A stretch of DNA of 64,000 bases. It comes from Streptomyces sp. WM4235. Lineage in GTDB: Bacteria; Actinomycetota; Actinomycetes; Streptomycetales; Streptomycetaceae. The stretch covers positions 62,001 to 126,000 of the forward strand of contig NZ_LGDE01000046.1 in NCBI RefSeq assembly GCF_001279725.1, written 5' to 3'. The translations under genes were made by a program, and so were the position numbers. This document shows positions 1 through 7,283 of the stretch, in pieces. The notes under the pieces were generated by a model. The model was not told where the DNA came from. It saw only the letters and a list, made by a program, of their open reading frames with translations, and ran no database searches. The stretch's first letter is position 1; every line of letters starts with the position of its first letter.

Positions 1-797
1 AGGCCGGGGACACCGTGCGGGCGGCCGTCGCCGTGGAGTTGGCGCACAACTTCACGCTGCTGCACGACGACGTCATCGACAAGGACGTCCGGCGGCGCGG
101 CCGGGCCACGGCCTGGACCGTGTTCGGGATGCCGGACGCGATCATCACGGGCGACGCGATGATGTCGCTCGCGCTGAAGCTGCTGGCCGAGGATCCGCAC
201 CCGGCCGCCCCGGCGGCCGCGGCCCGGCTCTCGGCCTGCGTGATCGAGCTGTGCGCCGGGCAGCAGGCGGACTGCGCCTTCGAGCGGCGCGGGGACGTGT
301 CGCTCGACGAGTGCCTGACGATGGCGACGGCCAAGACCGGGGCCCTGCTGGGCTGCGCGTGCGCGCTGGGGGCGCTGTACGCGGGGGCCGGCCCGGACGA
401 GGTCGACGCGATGGACGCCTTCGGCCGGGAGGCCGGCCTGGCCTTCCAGCTGATCGACGACCTGATCGGCATCTGGGGGGACCCGGGGCACACCGGCAAG
501 CCCGCCGGGGCCGATCTGATCGCCCGCAAGAAGTCCCTCCCGGTCGTGGCCGCCCTCACCTCGGGCACCGCGGCGGGCGAGGAACTGGCCGCGCTGTACG
601 CGGGCCCCATGGCCGGGGACGACGTGCGCGCGGCGGCCGACGCCGTGGACCGGGCCGGGGGGCGTGACTGGGCGCAGGCCCACGCCGCCGACCGGATGGG
701 TCGGGCCGTGCAGCAGCTCTCCAGGGCCGTCCCGGACCTGGGGGCGGCGGGCGGGTTGCTGGCGCTGGCGGAGTTCGTCACCCGGCGCACCAGGTAG
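1..797 (+). CDS. Polyprenyl (trans-isoprenyl) diphosphate synthase, 5' truncated
   Basis: Condenses isopentenyl diphosphate with allylic diphosphates to make longer isoprenoid diphosphates. The reading frame is open from base 3 to the TAG at 795-797, so the gene begins before the window; the GTG at 15 is internal, because the residues around it already belong to the conserved first helix. The first aspartate-rich motif (HDDVIDKD, near bases 60-85) is followed by RRGR, and the second motif (LIDDLIG) lies near bases 448-470; these are the two Mg-diphosphate binding sites of the family. A KKSLPVVAAL segment follows, as in heptaprenyl/octaprenyl-type and GGPP-type enzymes. Chain length cannot be told because the residues before the first motif are missing. 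A strong hairpin follows the stop codon. Confidence 0.9.
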   Translation, partial: AGDTVRAAVAVELAHNFTLLHDDVIDKDVRRRGRATAWTVFGMPDAIITGDAMMSLALKLLAEDPHPAAPAAAARLSACVIELCAGQQADCAFERRGDVSLDECLTMATAKTGALLGCACALGALYAGAGPDEVDAMDAFGREAGLAFQLIDDLIGIWGDPGHTGKPAGADLIARKKSLPVVAALTSGTAAGEELAALYAGPMAGDDVRAAADAVDRAGGRDWAQAHAADRMGRAVQQLSRAVPDLGAAGGLLALAEFVTRRTR

Positions 798-843
798 ATC
801 CACCGGCCGCGAAGGCGCGCACGCGACCGCCCACGCGTGGAGA

Positions 844-884
844 AGGGCCTGTTCCCGCACCGTACGACGGGGAACAGGCCTTTT
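844..884 (+). terminator. Intrinsic terminator after the polyprenyl synthase
   Basis: An 11-bp perfect stem (846-856 with 870-880, GGCCTGTTCCC) with a 13-nt loop is followed directly by TTTT at 881-884. It lies 46 nt after the stop codon of the polyprenyl synthase. Confidence 0.8.
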
Positions 885-976
885 CGCGCGCGCGGTCGCG
901 TGCGCGCCTTCCCGGCCGTTCGGGCCAACTCTAGGATCACCCGCAGTCGTTGACGCGCGAGTGAGGGGTGGGTCCA

Positions 977-1570
977 GTGGTGCTGGAGATACGTCAGGCG
1001 GATCGGTCGGACCGGGACGCGGTGGCGCGGCTGCTCGACGAGGCCTTCCGTGAGGACCCCGTCAGCTGCTGGGTCTTCCCGGATCCGGGGCACCGGGCGA
1101 CGGTGCACGGGAAGTTCCTCGGGGTCTTCGTGGACGTGGCGCTCGCCGACGGGCGGATCGACTACGCGACGGACGGTTCGGCGGCGGCGCTGTGGCTGCG
1201 GATCCCGGCGGGCGAGCCGGAGGGCGAGGACGAGGTCCCGGCGAGGATGCGGGCGGTGGCCGACCCGGACAACGAGCGGTGCGAGTTGGTGGGCCGGCTG
1301 ACCGGCGAGGCGCACCCGACGTCCGAGGAGCACGAGTACCTGCTGATGATCGCCGTCGCGCCCGACCGGCAGGGCGAGGGGCTGGGCACGGAGCTGATGC
1401 GGCCGGTGCTGGAGCGGTGTGACCGCGAGGGGCTGCCGGCGTACCTGGAGGCGAGCAGCGAGCGCAGCAAGGGGCTGTACGAGCGGCTCGGCTGGGAGTT
1501 CACGGGGACGGCGGTGCGCCTGCCGGAAGGGCCCCTGATGTGGCCGATGTGGCGCAAGCCGCGGGGCTGA
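977..1570 (+). CDS. GNAT family N-acetyltransferase
   Basis: Predicted acetyl-CoA-dependent N-acetyltransferase of unknown substrate, about 197 residues. The acetyl-CoA binding signature is visible as IAVAPDRQGEGLGTELM (about residues 120-137), followed by the LEASSERSKGLYERLGWEF segment typical of the GNAT C-terminal half. I chose the GTG at 977 because GAGGGG at 963-968 sits 8 nt upstream; GTG codons at 968 and 980 are alternatives. A possible -10 (TAGGAT) is at 932-937. The gene stands alone between a terminator and the next regulated gene, so context gives no substrate. Confidence 0.85.
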   Translation: MVLEIRQADRSDRDAVARLLDEAFREDPVSCWVFPDPGHRATVHGKFLGVFVDVALADGRIDYATDGSAAALWLRIPAGEPEGEDEVPARMRAVADPDNERCELVGRLTGEAHPTSEEHEYLLMIAVAPDRQGEGLGTELMRPVLERCDREGLPAYLEASSERSKGLYERLGWEFTGTAVRLPEGPLMWPMWRKPRG

Positions 1571-1582
1571 GGAAAAAGGTGT

Positions 1583-1614
1583 AGTCAAAGTACTTCGCGT
1601 GAAGTACTTTGACT
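1583..1614. promoter_or_regulatory. Perfect 14-bp inverted repeat, probable operator
   Basis: Bases 1583-1596 and 1601-1614 are exact reverse complements around a GCGT centre; the inner part reads AAGTACTT on both sides. It is AT-rich, lacks a T-run and lies 44 bp before the start of the DHFR-family gene, so an operator is more likely than a terminator. The regulator is not evident in the neighbourhood. Confidence 0.6.
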
Positions 1615-1658
1615 GCCGTGCCCCGGAGCGGTGGCATCCCCCGGCGAAAGGGAATCGC

Positions 1659-2240
1659 TTGCGCAAGCTCACGTACTACCTCGCCACCTCCGTCGACGGC
1701 TTCATCGCCGATCCGGACGGTGACGGTGACTTCTTCAACAAGTGGCTGGATCCCGAGTACTCCGGCGCCATGTTCGCCGAGTTCCCCGAGACCGTGCCGA
1801 CGCACGTCCAGGCGGCGCTCGGCCTCGACCCCGGCGCGCCGCGGCGCTTCGACGCGATCGTGATGGGCCGCGGCACCTACGACCCGGCGTACGACGTCGG
1901 GATCACCAGCCCGTACGCCCACCTCGACCAGTACGTCGCCTCCCGCTCGCTCACCGAGTCTCCCGACCCGGCCGTCGAGATCATCAGCGGGGACGTGGCG
2001 GCGCGCGTGCGGGAACTGAAGGCGCGACCGGGTCTGGGCATCTACCTCTGCGGTGGCGCCGACCTGGCCGGGCAGCTGGTCGAGGAGATCGACGAGTTCG
2101 TCGTCAAGACGTACCCGGTCTTCGTGGGCTCCGGCATCCCCATGTCCCGCGCGGGATTCGCGCTGCGGGAACTGGAACTGACCGACGTCCGGTCCTTCAC
2201 CGGCGGCCAGGTGGTCACCACCTACGCCCGCAGGCGCTGA
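1659..2240 (+). CDS. Dihydrofolate reductase family protein (RibD C-terminal fold)
   Basis: Probable NAD(P)H-dependent reductase of the RibD C-terminal/DHFR-like family, about 193 residues; the substrate is unknown. The N-terminal signature KLTYYLATSVDGFIADPDG and the VMGRGTYD and GIYLCGGADLAGQLV segments are the family's nucleotide-binding landmarks. I chose the TTG at 1659 because AAAGGGA lies just upstream and the conserved domain begins two residues later; an in-frame GTG at 1599 falls inside the inverted repeat and is unlikely. The perfect inverted repeat at 1583-1614 suggests repressor control. These reductase-like genes are often controlled by HxlR- or MarR-type regulators, but none is adjacent here. 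Confidence 0.85.
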   Translation: MRKLTYYLATSVDGFIADPDGDGDFFNKWLDPEYSGAMFAEFPETVPTHVQAALGLDPGAPRRFDAIVMGRGTYDPAYDVGITSPYAHLDQYVASRSLTESPDPAVEIISGDVAARVRELKARPGLGIYLCGGADLAGQLVEEIDEFVVKTYPVFVGSGIPMSRAGFALRELELTDVRSFTGGQVVTTYARRR

Positions 2241-2278
2241 CCCGCCGCCGTCGCCCCGCCGAACGCGCGAAACCGGCC

Positions 2279-2284
2279 TACCGT
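2279..2284 (+). promoter_or_regulatory. -10 element for a leaderless start
   Basis: TACCGT fits TANNNT and ends 6 nt before the ATG at 2291, so transcription should begin at or next to the start codon. The GGAGG at 2285-2289 is too close to the ATG to act as a normal ribosome binding site. Confidence 0.5.
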
Positions 2285-2290
2285 GGAGGT

Positions 2291-2491
2291 ATGGCCGGTC
2301 GAGAGCAGCAGCGCACGCACGAGACGGTGGCCCCGCAGGCCGGGCACGAACAGCAGTCGTGCCCGGCCTGCGGGCGTTCCGTGGACACGGTGGTCCGACG
2401 GCGCAAGTCCCTCGGGATCTTCGTGCCGCAGTGGGGCCCGGGCTCATGCAAGAACCCGGACTGCTCCACGTACGTCCCCAGGGAGGTCTAG
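2291..2491 (+). CDS. Small zinc-ribbon protein
   Basis: A 66-residue protein of unknown function. It has two cysteine pairs, CPACG (about residues 24-28) and CKNPDC (about 53-58), separated by a basic stretch (VVRRRKS), which is the arrangement of a zinc ribbon. The ATG at 2291 is very probably leaderless, with TACCGT at 2279-2284. It ends 21 bp before the stop of the convergent snapalysin gene. No partner is suggested by the neighbours. Confidence 0.7.
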   Translation: MAGREQQRTHETVAPQAGHEQQSCPACGRSVDTVVRRRKSLGIFVPQWGPGSCKNPDCSTYVPREV

Positions 2492-2512
2492 GCCTGGCGG
2501 AACCGGTGTGAC

Positions 2513-3172
2513 CTAGCCCTTGGTGCCGAGGCCGGAGGCGACGAGGCCGTTGGCCCAGAGCTGGTTGACGCGCGAGCGCTCGGCGGAGTTCGGGTTGGGG
2601 TTGGTGCACGAGGTGCCCGGCCCGCCGCCCGACATCAGCTCGCTGCACGGCCCGGAGTAGTGGTCCGGAAGACCCAGCACGTGGCCGGTCTCGTGCGCGG
2701 TCACGCGGGTGGAGTCGTACTGCTGGTTCTGCCGGTAGTCCAGGAAGATGTAGCCCCGGCCGTGCCCGTCGGTGCTCGCGTACGAACCGCGCGAGTCGTT
2801 GCCCTCGCGGTACGAGAAGTTCCCGCCGGAGGACACCTCCTGCAGTCTGACGTTGCTCACCGAGCTGTTCCAGATCTGGGTGGAGCGGGATATCTGGCTG
2901 CGGAAGCTCGGCGCGCTGCGGGTGTTGTACGTGACGGTCACCGCGAGGGCGCCCGGGTTCGCGGCGCGCTGCTCGGCCACCGAAGCCCGCACGGCCTGGA
3001 AGAAGGCCTTCGTCGCGGCGTCGTTCTCCGCCGAACGCTCGTACGCGGCGTAGCTCGCGGCATTGCCGACGGGCGCCGGGGCGGCGCTCGCGGCGGGGGC
3101 GACCGAGGCCAGGGCGGCGGCCAGGCCGAGGCCGATGCCGCCGGCCAGGAGGGACTTACGGGAGTGGCGCAT
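2513..3172 (-). CDS. snpA: Snapalysin (small secreted neutral metalloprotease, M7)
   Basis: Extracellular zinc endopeptidase, 219 residues. The N-terminus is a Sec/Tat-like signal peptide (RHSRKS, then a hydrophobic stretch, then [10 protein letters not shown] near residue 30) followed by a short propeptide. The zinc site [14 protein letters not shown] gives H160, E161 and H164, with D170 as third ligand, the aspzincin-like arrangement of snapalysin. Two late cysteine pairs probably form disulfides. The ATG at 3172 has TAGGAG 8 nt upstream. The divergent LysR-type gene at 3380 matches the known snpA/snpR (mprR) pairing, in which the LysR protein activates protease expression. Confidence 0.92.
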   Translation of the reverse strand: MRHSRKSLLAGGIGLGLAAALASVAPAASAAPAPVGNAASYAAYERSAENDAATKAFFQAVRASVAEQRAANPGALAVTVTYNTRSAPSFRSQISRSTQIWNSSVSNVRLQEVSSGGNFSYREGNDSRGSYASTDGHGRGYIFLDYRQNQQYDSTRVTAHETGHVLGLPDHYSGPCSELMSGGGPGTSCTNPNPNSAERSRVNQLWANGLVASGLGTKG

Positions 3173-3264
3173 GTGGGGGGCTCCTACTCATCCGGTGTGG
3201 GGGGTGGGTCGTTCGGTACCGGAGTCTGCGGGAGCGGAAGGGGTCGGCGGATGATGTCAGCCAT

Positions 3265-3283
3265 CGATAACGCCGGGCTATCG
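3265..3283. promoter_or_regulatory. LysR-type dyad between snpA and its regulator
   Basis: CGATA and TATCG flank a 9-bp centre in the divergent intergenic region. The length and shape fit a LysR (T-N11-A) binding site, placed where it could act on the protease promoter. Confidence 0.45.
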
Positions 3284-3379
3284 GGAAGTTTTCGGTAGGT
3301 CAACTAGCGTGAGAATGGCGGGATTCGGGGGGCTATCAGCGACTGGTGCGGCGCCGTGCGCCCGCCCTACTCTCGGGTC

Positions 3380-4312
3380 ATGGAGCTCGAGGTGAGGCAC
3401 CTGCGCGCACTGTGTGCCATCGCGGACGCCGGCAGCCTGCACAAGGCGGCGCGGCAACTCGGCGTGAGCCAGCCCTCGCTGACGACCCAACTGCGCCGTA
3501 TCGAACGGGCCCTGGAAGGGGAACTGTTCCTGCGCGAACGGACCGGATGTCGTCCCACGCCATTCGGCCGTACCGTGCTCGGTCGGGCGAGACCGTTGCT
3601 CGCCGAGATGGCCGCCCTGGTGGCCGAGGCGCGCGCCGCCGCCCACGGGCCGCGGCTGCGGATCGGCTCGACCGCCAGCCGGGCGCTGCCGGGTTGGCTG
3701 CGCCGCCTGCACCGGCGCTCGCCCGAGACCGAGACCTCTCTGGTGGTCGACGTGTCGGCCAACGCGCTGCTGCGGATGGTGGCGTCGGGGCAGCTCGACG
3801 TGGCGTTCGTCCACGAGGTCGAGGGCAGTCCGCTGCGGGTGCCGCCCGGCCTGGAACTGCACGTGCTGATGGAACGCGAACCGCAGTTCGTGTCCATGTC
3901 CCGGGACCATCCCGCCGCGCGCCGGCCGGTGGTGGAATTACGTGACCTGGCCGCCGACCGCTGGACCGTCGACCCGTCCGTGGACGGCGAATGGGACGGT
4001 CTGCGGCGGGTCTTCGCCGGGGCCGGGCTCGACCCGCCCGTGCTGCACGCCGACTACCACACCGCGACCTCGCTGATCGTCTCCGGCGAGGCCGTCGCCC
4101 CCTGCCAGCCGACTTCCGGTCCCCGGGACGACATGGCCATCCGGCCGCTGTCGGGGGACCCGCTGGCGGTACGGCTGCTCCTGGCCACCCTGCCGGGTGC
4201 GCACGCCGAGGTGTACGAGGACCTCCGCGCGGCCTACCGCGAAGCCGCCCTGCGCACCCCGCCGTACCGGGCCTGGCTCCACCACCACGCGAGTCCCCTC
4301 CTGGCCGCCTAG
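3380..4312 (+). CDS. LysR family transcriptional regulator of the snapalysin gene
   Basis: DNA-binding regulator of 310 residues. The winged HTH is at about residues 1-60 (RHLRALCAIADAGSLHKAAR, then QPSLTTQLRRIE), followed by a LysR substrate-binding domain. The ATG at 3380 is chosen because TACTCT (3368-3373) lies 6 nt upstream, a leaderless arrangement, and because the HTH begins immediately after it; an upstream GTG at 3356 would precede the promoter. Divergence from snapalysin argues that it is the SnpR/MprR-type activator. The inducer is unknown. Confidence 0.88.
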   Translation: MELEVRHLRALCAIADAGSLHKAARQLGVSQPSLTTQLRRIERALEGELFLRERTGCRPTPFGRTVLGRARPLLAEMAALVAEARAAAHGPRLRIGSTASRALPGWLRRLHRRSPETETSLVVDVSANALLRMVASGQLDVAFVHEVEGSPLRVPPGLELHVLMEREPQFVSMSRDHPAARRPVVELRDLAADRWTVDPSVDGEWDGLRRVFAGAGLDPPVLHADYHTATSLIVSGEAVAPCQPTSGPRDDMAIRPLSGDPLAVRLLLATLPGAHAEVYEDLRAAYREAALRTPPYRAWLHHHASPLLAA

Positions 4313-4512
4313 GGGCAGGGGATCGCCCCCGGGCCCCGGCCCCCGCCCCCGGTCGTACCGAGCCGGGGCGGCGGCCCCCGTCGTCCGGCCTCCGGCCTCC
4401 GTCGTCCGGGCGTGCTCCGCCCCGTCCGCGCGCCGCGTCCGCCGCACGCGGCGGTTCCACATGCCCGAAAAACGGGGCAGATCATCGCAAAATGGGGATT
4501 TCAGGGAGGCGC

Positions 4513-4568
4513 TTGACTTCCCTCAACCGCGATATATCGTGTTACTCACAAGACGCGATATGTTGCGT
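4513..4568 (+). promoter_or_regulatory. Promoter with overlapping palindromes before the DUF4097-PadR operon
   Basis: TTGACT at 4513-4518 and TATCGT at 4535-4540 are 16 bp apart and make a plausible -35/-10 pair. The perfect palindrome CGATATATCG (4530-4539) overlaps the -10, and a second imperfect one with ACGC/GCGT ends lies at 4553-4568, its centre 26 bp away. This suggests autorepression by the PadR protein of the operon. The rest of 4313-4512, after the LysR gene, is GC-rich with short CGTCGTCCGG repeats and no gene. Confidence 0.5.
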
Positions 4569-4610
4569 GCGTCGAATCCGGTCCGTGAACGCACGAGGAG
4601 GATCAGCACC

Positions 4611-5531
4611 ATGGCAGAGCAGATGACGTGGTCCGTCGCCGAACCCCAGAAGCTCACCTTCGAGCAGCCGGTGACCGAACTCCGCGTCCGTGTCGTCGGC
4701 GGGACCGTGAACGTCGTCGCCTCCGACGAGGGGCCCGCCCGCCTGGAGATCGCCGAGGTCGACGGCCCGCCGCTGCACGTCGTGCACGAGGCCGGCGTGC
4801 TCACCCTCTCCTACGAGGACCTCCCCTGGAACGGTTCCCAGGGCATCAAGGAGTGGTTCGAGAGCAAGCCCTGGAAGTCGTGGTCCGGTGGCGACGGCCG
4901 CAAGGCCTGGGAGCGCTCCGTCACGGTCACCCTCACGGTGCCCGCCTCCACCTCCGTGCAGCTGGCCGCCGTCAGCGCCACCGCCTTCGTCTCCGGCATC
5001 AGCGCCGACATCGACGTCAACGGCGTCTCCGGCGACACGACCCTGGTCGGCCTCTCCGGCAAGGTCAAGGTGAACACCGTCTCCGGCGCCGTCGAGGCCC
5101 AGTCCGTCACCGGTGGGCTCGGCTTCCACTCGGTCTCCGGCGGCCTGACGGTGGTCGACGGCGCGGGCGGCAACGTCCGGGCCGACTCCGTCAGCGGCGA
5201 CATGCTCATCGACCTGGCCCTGGACCCGATCGCGCCGAGTCCGGTGGACATCTCCCTCAACTCGGTCTCGGGCCAGGTGGCGATCCGCCTGCCGCACCCG
5301 GCCGACGCGCGGGTCGAGGCCAACACCGCCACCGGAGGCGTCTCCAACGCCTTCGAGGACCTGCGGGTCTCCGGCCAGTTCGGGGCCAAGCGGATCACCG
5401 GCACGCTCGGAGCCGGCACCGGCACCCTGCGGGCCACCACCGTCTCCGGCGCCATCGCGCTGCTGCGTCGCCCGGCCGGCGACACCGGCGACACCGTCGC
5501 CCCCCTCGCGCTCGACAAGAAGGTGCTCTGA
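4611..5531 (+). CDS. DUF4097 family beta-strand repeat protein
   Basis: A 306-residue protein of unknown function made mostly of repeated short beta strands, seen as recurring SVSG, TVSGA and NSVSGQV motifs from about residue 125 to the end, as in DUF4097 (putative adhesin-type beta-helix) proteins. No signal peptide or membrane segment is visible, so it is probably cytoplasmic. The ATG at 4611 has GAGGAGG 9 nt upstream. It is the first gene of an operon with the PadR regulator, whose ATG follows the stop codon after one base. A role in envelope stress sensing is sometimes suggested for the family but is not shown here. Confidence 0.82.
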   Translation: MAEQMTWSVAEPQKLTFEQPVTELRVRVVGGTVNVVASDEGPARLEIAEVDGPPLHVVHEAGVLTLSYEDLPWNGSQGIKEWFESKPWKSWSGGDGRKAWERSVTVTLTVPASTSVQLAAVSATAFVSGISADIDVNGVSGDTTLVGLSGKVKVNTVSGAVEAQSVTGGLGFHSVSGGLTVVDGAGGNVRADSVSGDMLIDLALDPIAPSPVDISLNSVSGQVAIRLPHPADARVEANTATGGVSNAFEDLRVSGQFGAKRITGTLGAGTGTLRATTVSGAIALLRRPAGDTGDTVAPLALDKKVL

Positions 5532-5532
5532 C

Positions 5533-6429
5533 ATGCCGCCCGTCTTCGCCCACGGCCGACTCCGCCTCTACCTCCTCAAGCTGCTGGACGAGGCCCCGCG
5601 GCACGGGTACGAGGTGATCCGCCTGCTGGAGGAGCGCTTCCAGGGGCTGTACGCGCCCTCCGCGGGCACCGTGTACCCGCGGCTGGCGAAGCTGGAGGCC
5701 GAGGGGCTCGTCACGTACGCCACGGAGGGCGGGCGCAAGGTGTACTCCATCACCGAGGCCGGTCGCGCCGAACTCGCCGACCGCGGCGGGGAACTGGCCG
5801 ACCTGGAGCTGGAGATCCGCGACTCGGTCTCCGAACTGGCCGCCGAGATGCGCGACGACGTCCGGGGCGCGGCGGGTGACCTGCGGCGCGAGATGCGCGC
5901 GGCCGCCGCCTCCGCCACGACGACCCGGGTCGAGGACGAGGGCTGGAAGGCCGCCAAGGAGGAGCTCCGCAAGGCGAAGGCGGAGTGGAAGGAGCAGGCG
6001 CGGCGGGCGAAGGACGAGAGCCGCCGGGCCCGCGAGGAGGCCCACCAGGCCCGCCGTCAGGCCAAGGAGGCCCAGGAGCGGGCCCGCGAGGAGGTCCAGC
6101 GCATCGCGAGCCAGCTCCAGGAGCAGTTCGCGAAGTCGAGCGGGGTCCTGGGCGGCCTGGCCGGGGCCTGGCTCGGCGGGGGCGCCCCCGCCTCCGCTCC
6201 CGGCGCGTCGACCGCGGCCTCGGACGTGGGCTCCACCTGGGCCGAGGACCTGACCCCGAGCGCGGACCCGATCCGCGACCTGGACCGGCTGTTGGACCGC
6301 TTCCGCGACGAGATCCGCGACGCGGCCCGCGACCACGGGGTGAGCCCGGCCCAGTTGGCCGAGGCCCGCGCGCACCTGGCCGTCGCGGCGACCCGGGTCA
6401 CGGCGGAACTCCGTCCGGACCCGGCGTAG
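5533..6429 (+). CDS. PadR family transcriptional regulator with long coiled coil
   Basis: Regulator of 298 residues. The N-terminal winged helix (about 8-85) shows the PadR hallmarks: LYLLKLLDEAPRHGYEVI, then SAGTVYPRLAKLEAEGLV. Unlike short PadR proteins it continues into a strongly charged helix (about 90-205, alternating KEELRKAKAEWKEQARRAK-like heptads), a Gly/Ala-rich linker, and a C-terminal helix (LDRLLDRFRDEIRDAARDHG). The gene starts one base after the DUF4097 stop, so the two are co-transcribed and probably coupled. It probably represses the shared promoter through the palindromes at 4530-4568. Confidence 0.88.
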   Translation: MPPVFAHGRLRLYLLKLLDEAPRHGYEVIRLLEERFQGLYAPSAGTVYPRLAKLEAEGLVTYATEGGRKVYSITEAGRAELADRGGELADLELEIRDSVSELAAEMRDDVRGAAGDLRREMRAAAASATTTRVEDEGWKAAKEELRKAKAEWKEQARRAKDESRRAREEAHQARRQAKEAQERAREEVQRIASQLQEQFAKSSGVLGGLAGAWLGGGAPASAPGASTAASDVGSTWAEDLTPSADPIRDLDRLLDRFRDEIRDAARDHGVSPAQLAEARAHLAVAATRVTAELRPDPA

Positions 6430-6435
6430 CCGTCG

Positions 6436-6996
6436 TCAGGCCGCCAGACCCCGTTCGGCGCCGGCGAGGGTGACGCCGTGGTCCGCGAGGACCTCGGCGA
6501 CCGTGCCCGGACGGGAGAGCAGGGCCAGCAGCAGGTGCAGGGTGCCGATGTGGCGGTCCCCCCGCCCCAGCGCGATCCGGAGGGACTGCTCCAGGGTCTT
6601 CTTCGCGCCCTGGGTGAAGGGGACGTGCCGGTTGTCCGACTCCGGGCGGCCCAGGGCCGAGCGGAGCGAGGCGCCCAGGCCCCGCCTGCGGGGCGCCGCG
6701 CCCGACAGGGCGCCCTCGCCGTGGGTCTCCTCGATCCGGGTGACGATCTCGGTGAGGTCGATCCCGAGACCCGCCAGCGCCTCTTCGTCGGCGCGGGTCA
6801 TGCCGCCCCGGCGGCGGGCCTCGGCGAGGCCCGCGGTCACCGCCGCCCGGTCCACGCCGAGCGGATCCAGCGCGCCCTGCGCGAGCAGGGCGAGCAGCAG
6901 GTGTTCCTCGGTGACGGCGCCGGCCCCGGCCCGTCGGGCCTCGGCCACCGCGCCCGTCACCGTGGTGCGTGCCTCGCTCGTGAAGCGTTCGAACAT
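6436..6996 (-). CDS. Clp N-terminal (repeat) domain protein
   Basis: A 186-residue protein with two ClpA/ClpC N-terminal repeats and no ATPase module. The start MFERFTSEAR and the EEHLLLALL segment are typical of the ClpC N-domain; the second repeat contains RHIGTLHLLLALLS (about residues 150-163). Such proteins may bind ClpC adaptors or substrates, but the function is not established. The ATG overlaps the stop of the upstream HTH gene as TGATG, so the two are translationally coupled. It ends 6 bp after the convergent PadR gene. Confidence 0.85.
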   Translation of the reverse strand: MFERFTSEARTTVTGAVAEARRAGAGAVTEEHLLLALLAQGALDPLGVDRAAVTAGLAEARRRGGMTRADEEALAGLGIDLTEIVTRIEETHGEGALSGAAPRRRGLGASLRSALGRPESDNRHVPFTQGAKKTLEQSLRIALGRGDRHIGTLHLLLALLSRPGTVAEVLADHGVTLAGAERGLAA

Positions 6997-7205
6997 CAAA
7001 GCCTCCCGTGCTTCTTGTGCACGGCCTGCCGGGTGACTCCCAGCTCGGCCGCGATCTCCTGCCAGGACCATCCCTGCGCGCGGGCACTGCGTACCTGTAC
7101 GGCCTCCAGCTGCTCCAGCAGCCTTCGGAGGGCGGCCACGGCACGCAGGCCCACGCGCGGGTCACGGTCGCCGGCCCGTTCGGCGAGATCGGTCGCTTCG
7201 GTCAT
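6996..7205 (-). CDS. Small helix-turn-helix protein
   Basis: A 69-residue DNA-binding protein. The C-terminal half has a clear HTH, GWSWQEIAAELGVTRQAVHKKH (about residues 43-64). I chose the ATG at 7205 because the -10 TACATT (minus strand, 7213-7218) lies 7 nt upstream, giving a leaderless mRNA; a GTG at 7229 would be upstream of that promoter. Two GTCAAC/GTTGAC palindromes overlap the promoter, so autorepression is likely. The pairing with a Clp-N protein recurs in Streptomyces as I recall, but its targets are unknown. Confidence 0.8.
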   Translation of the reverse strand: MTEATDLAERAGDRDPRVGLRAVAALRRLLEQLEAVQVRSARAQGWSWQEIAAELGVTRQAVHKKHGRL

Positions 7206-7209
7206 GCAT

Positions 7210-7253
7210 GTCAATGTAGGTTGACGCACGGGAGGGTGTCAACCCCGGTTGAC
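7210..7253 (-). promoter_or_regulatory. Promoter with two GTCAACC palindromes
   Basis: On the minus strand TTGACA (7237-7242) and TACATT (7213-7218) are separated by 18 bp. A perfect 7+2+7 palindrome (7238-7253) covers the -35 and an imperfect copy (7210-7225) covers the -10; their spacing is 28 bp. The arrangement suits cooperative repression by the HTH protein encoded next to it. Confidence 0.6.
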
Positions 7254-7283
7254 GTGCGGGGTGCGGGGCGGGGGAGCGGGCCG

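Noticed and set aside
1..797. A terpene or carotenoid biosynthetic cluster at the left edge
   Set aside because: Only the truncated polyprenyl synthase is visible and the next genes are unrelated; the left neighbours are outside the window.
2660..3298. Plus-strand ORF across snapalysin
   Set aside because: It is a shadow of a gene with an intact zinc motif and signal peptide.
4320..4450. Terminator or repeat after the LysR gene
   Set aside because: Several weak GC hairpins and short CGTCGTCCGG repeats can be drawn, but none is long or perfect enough to call.
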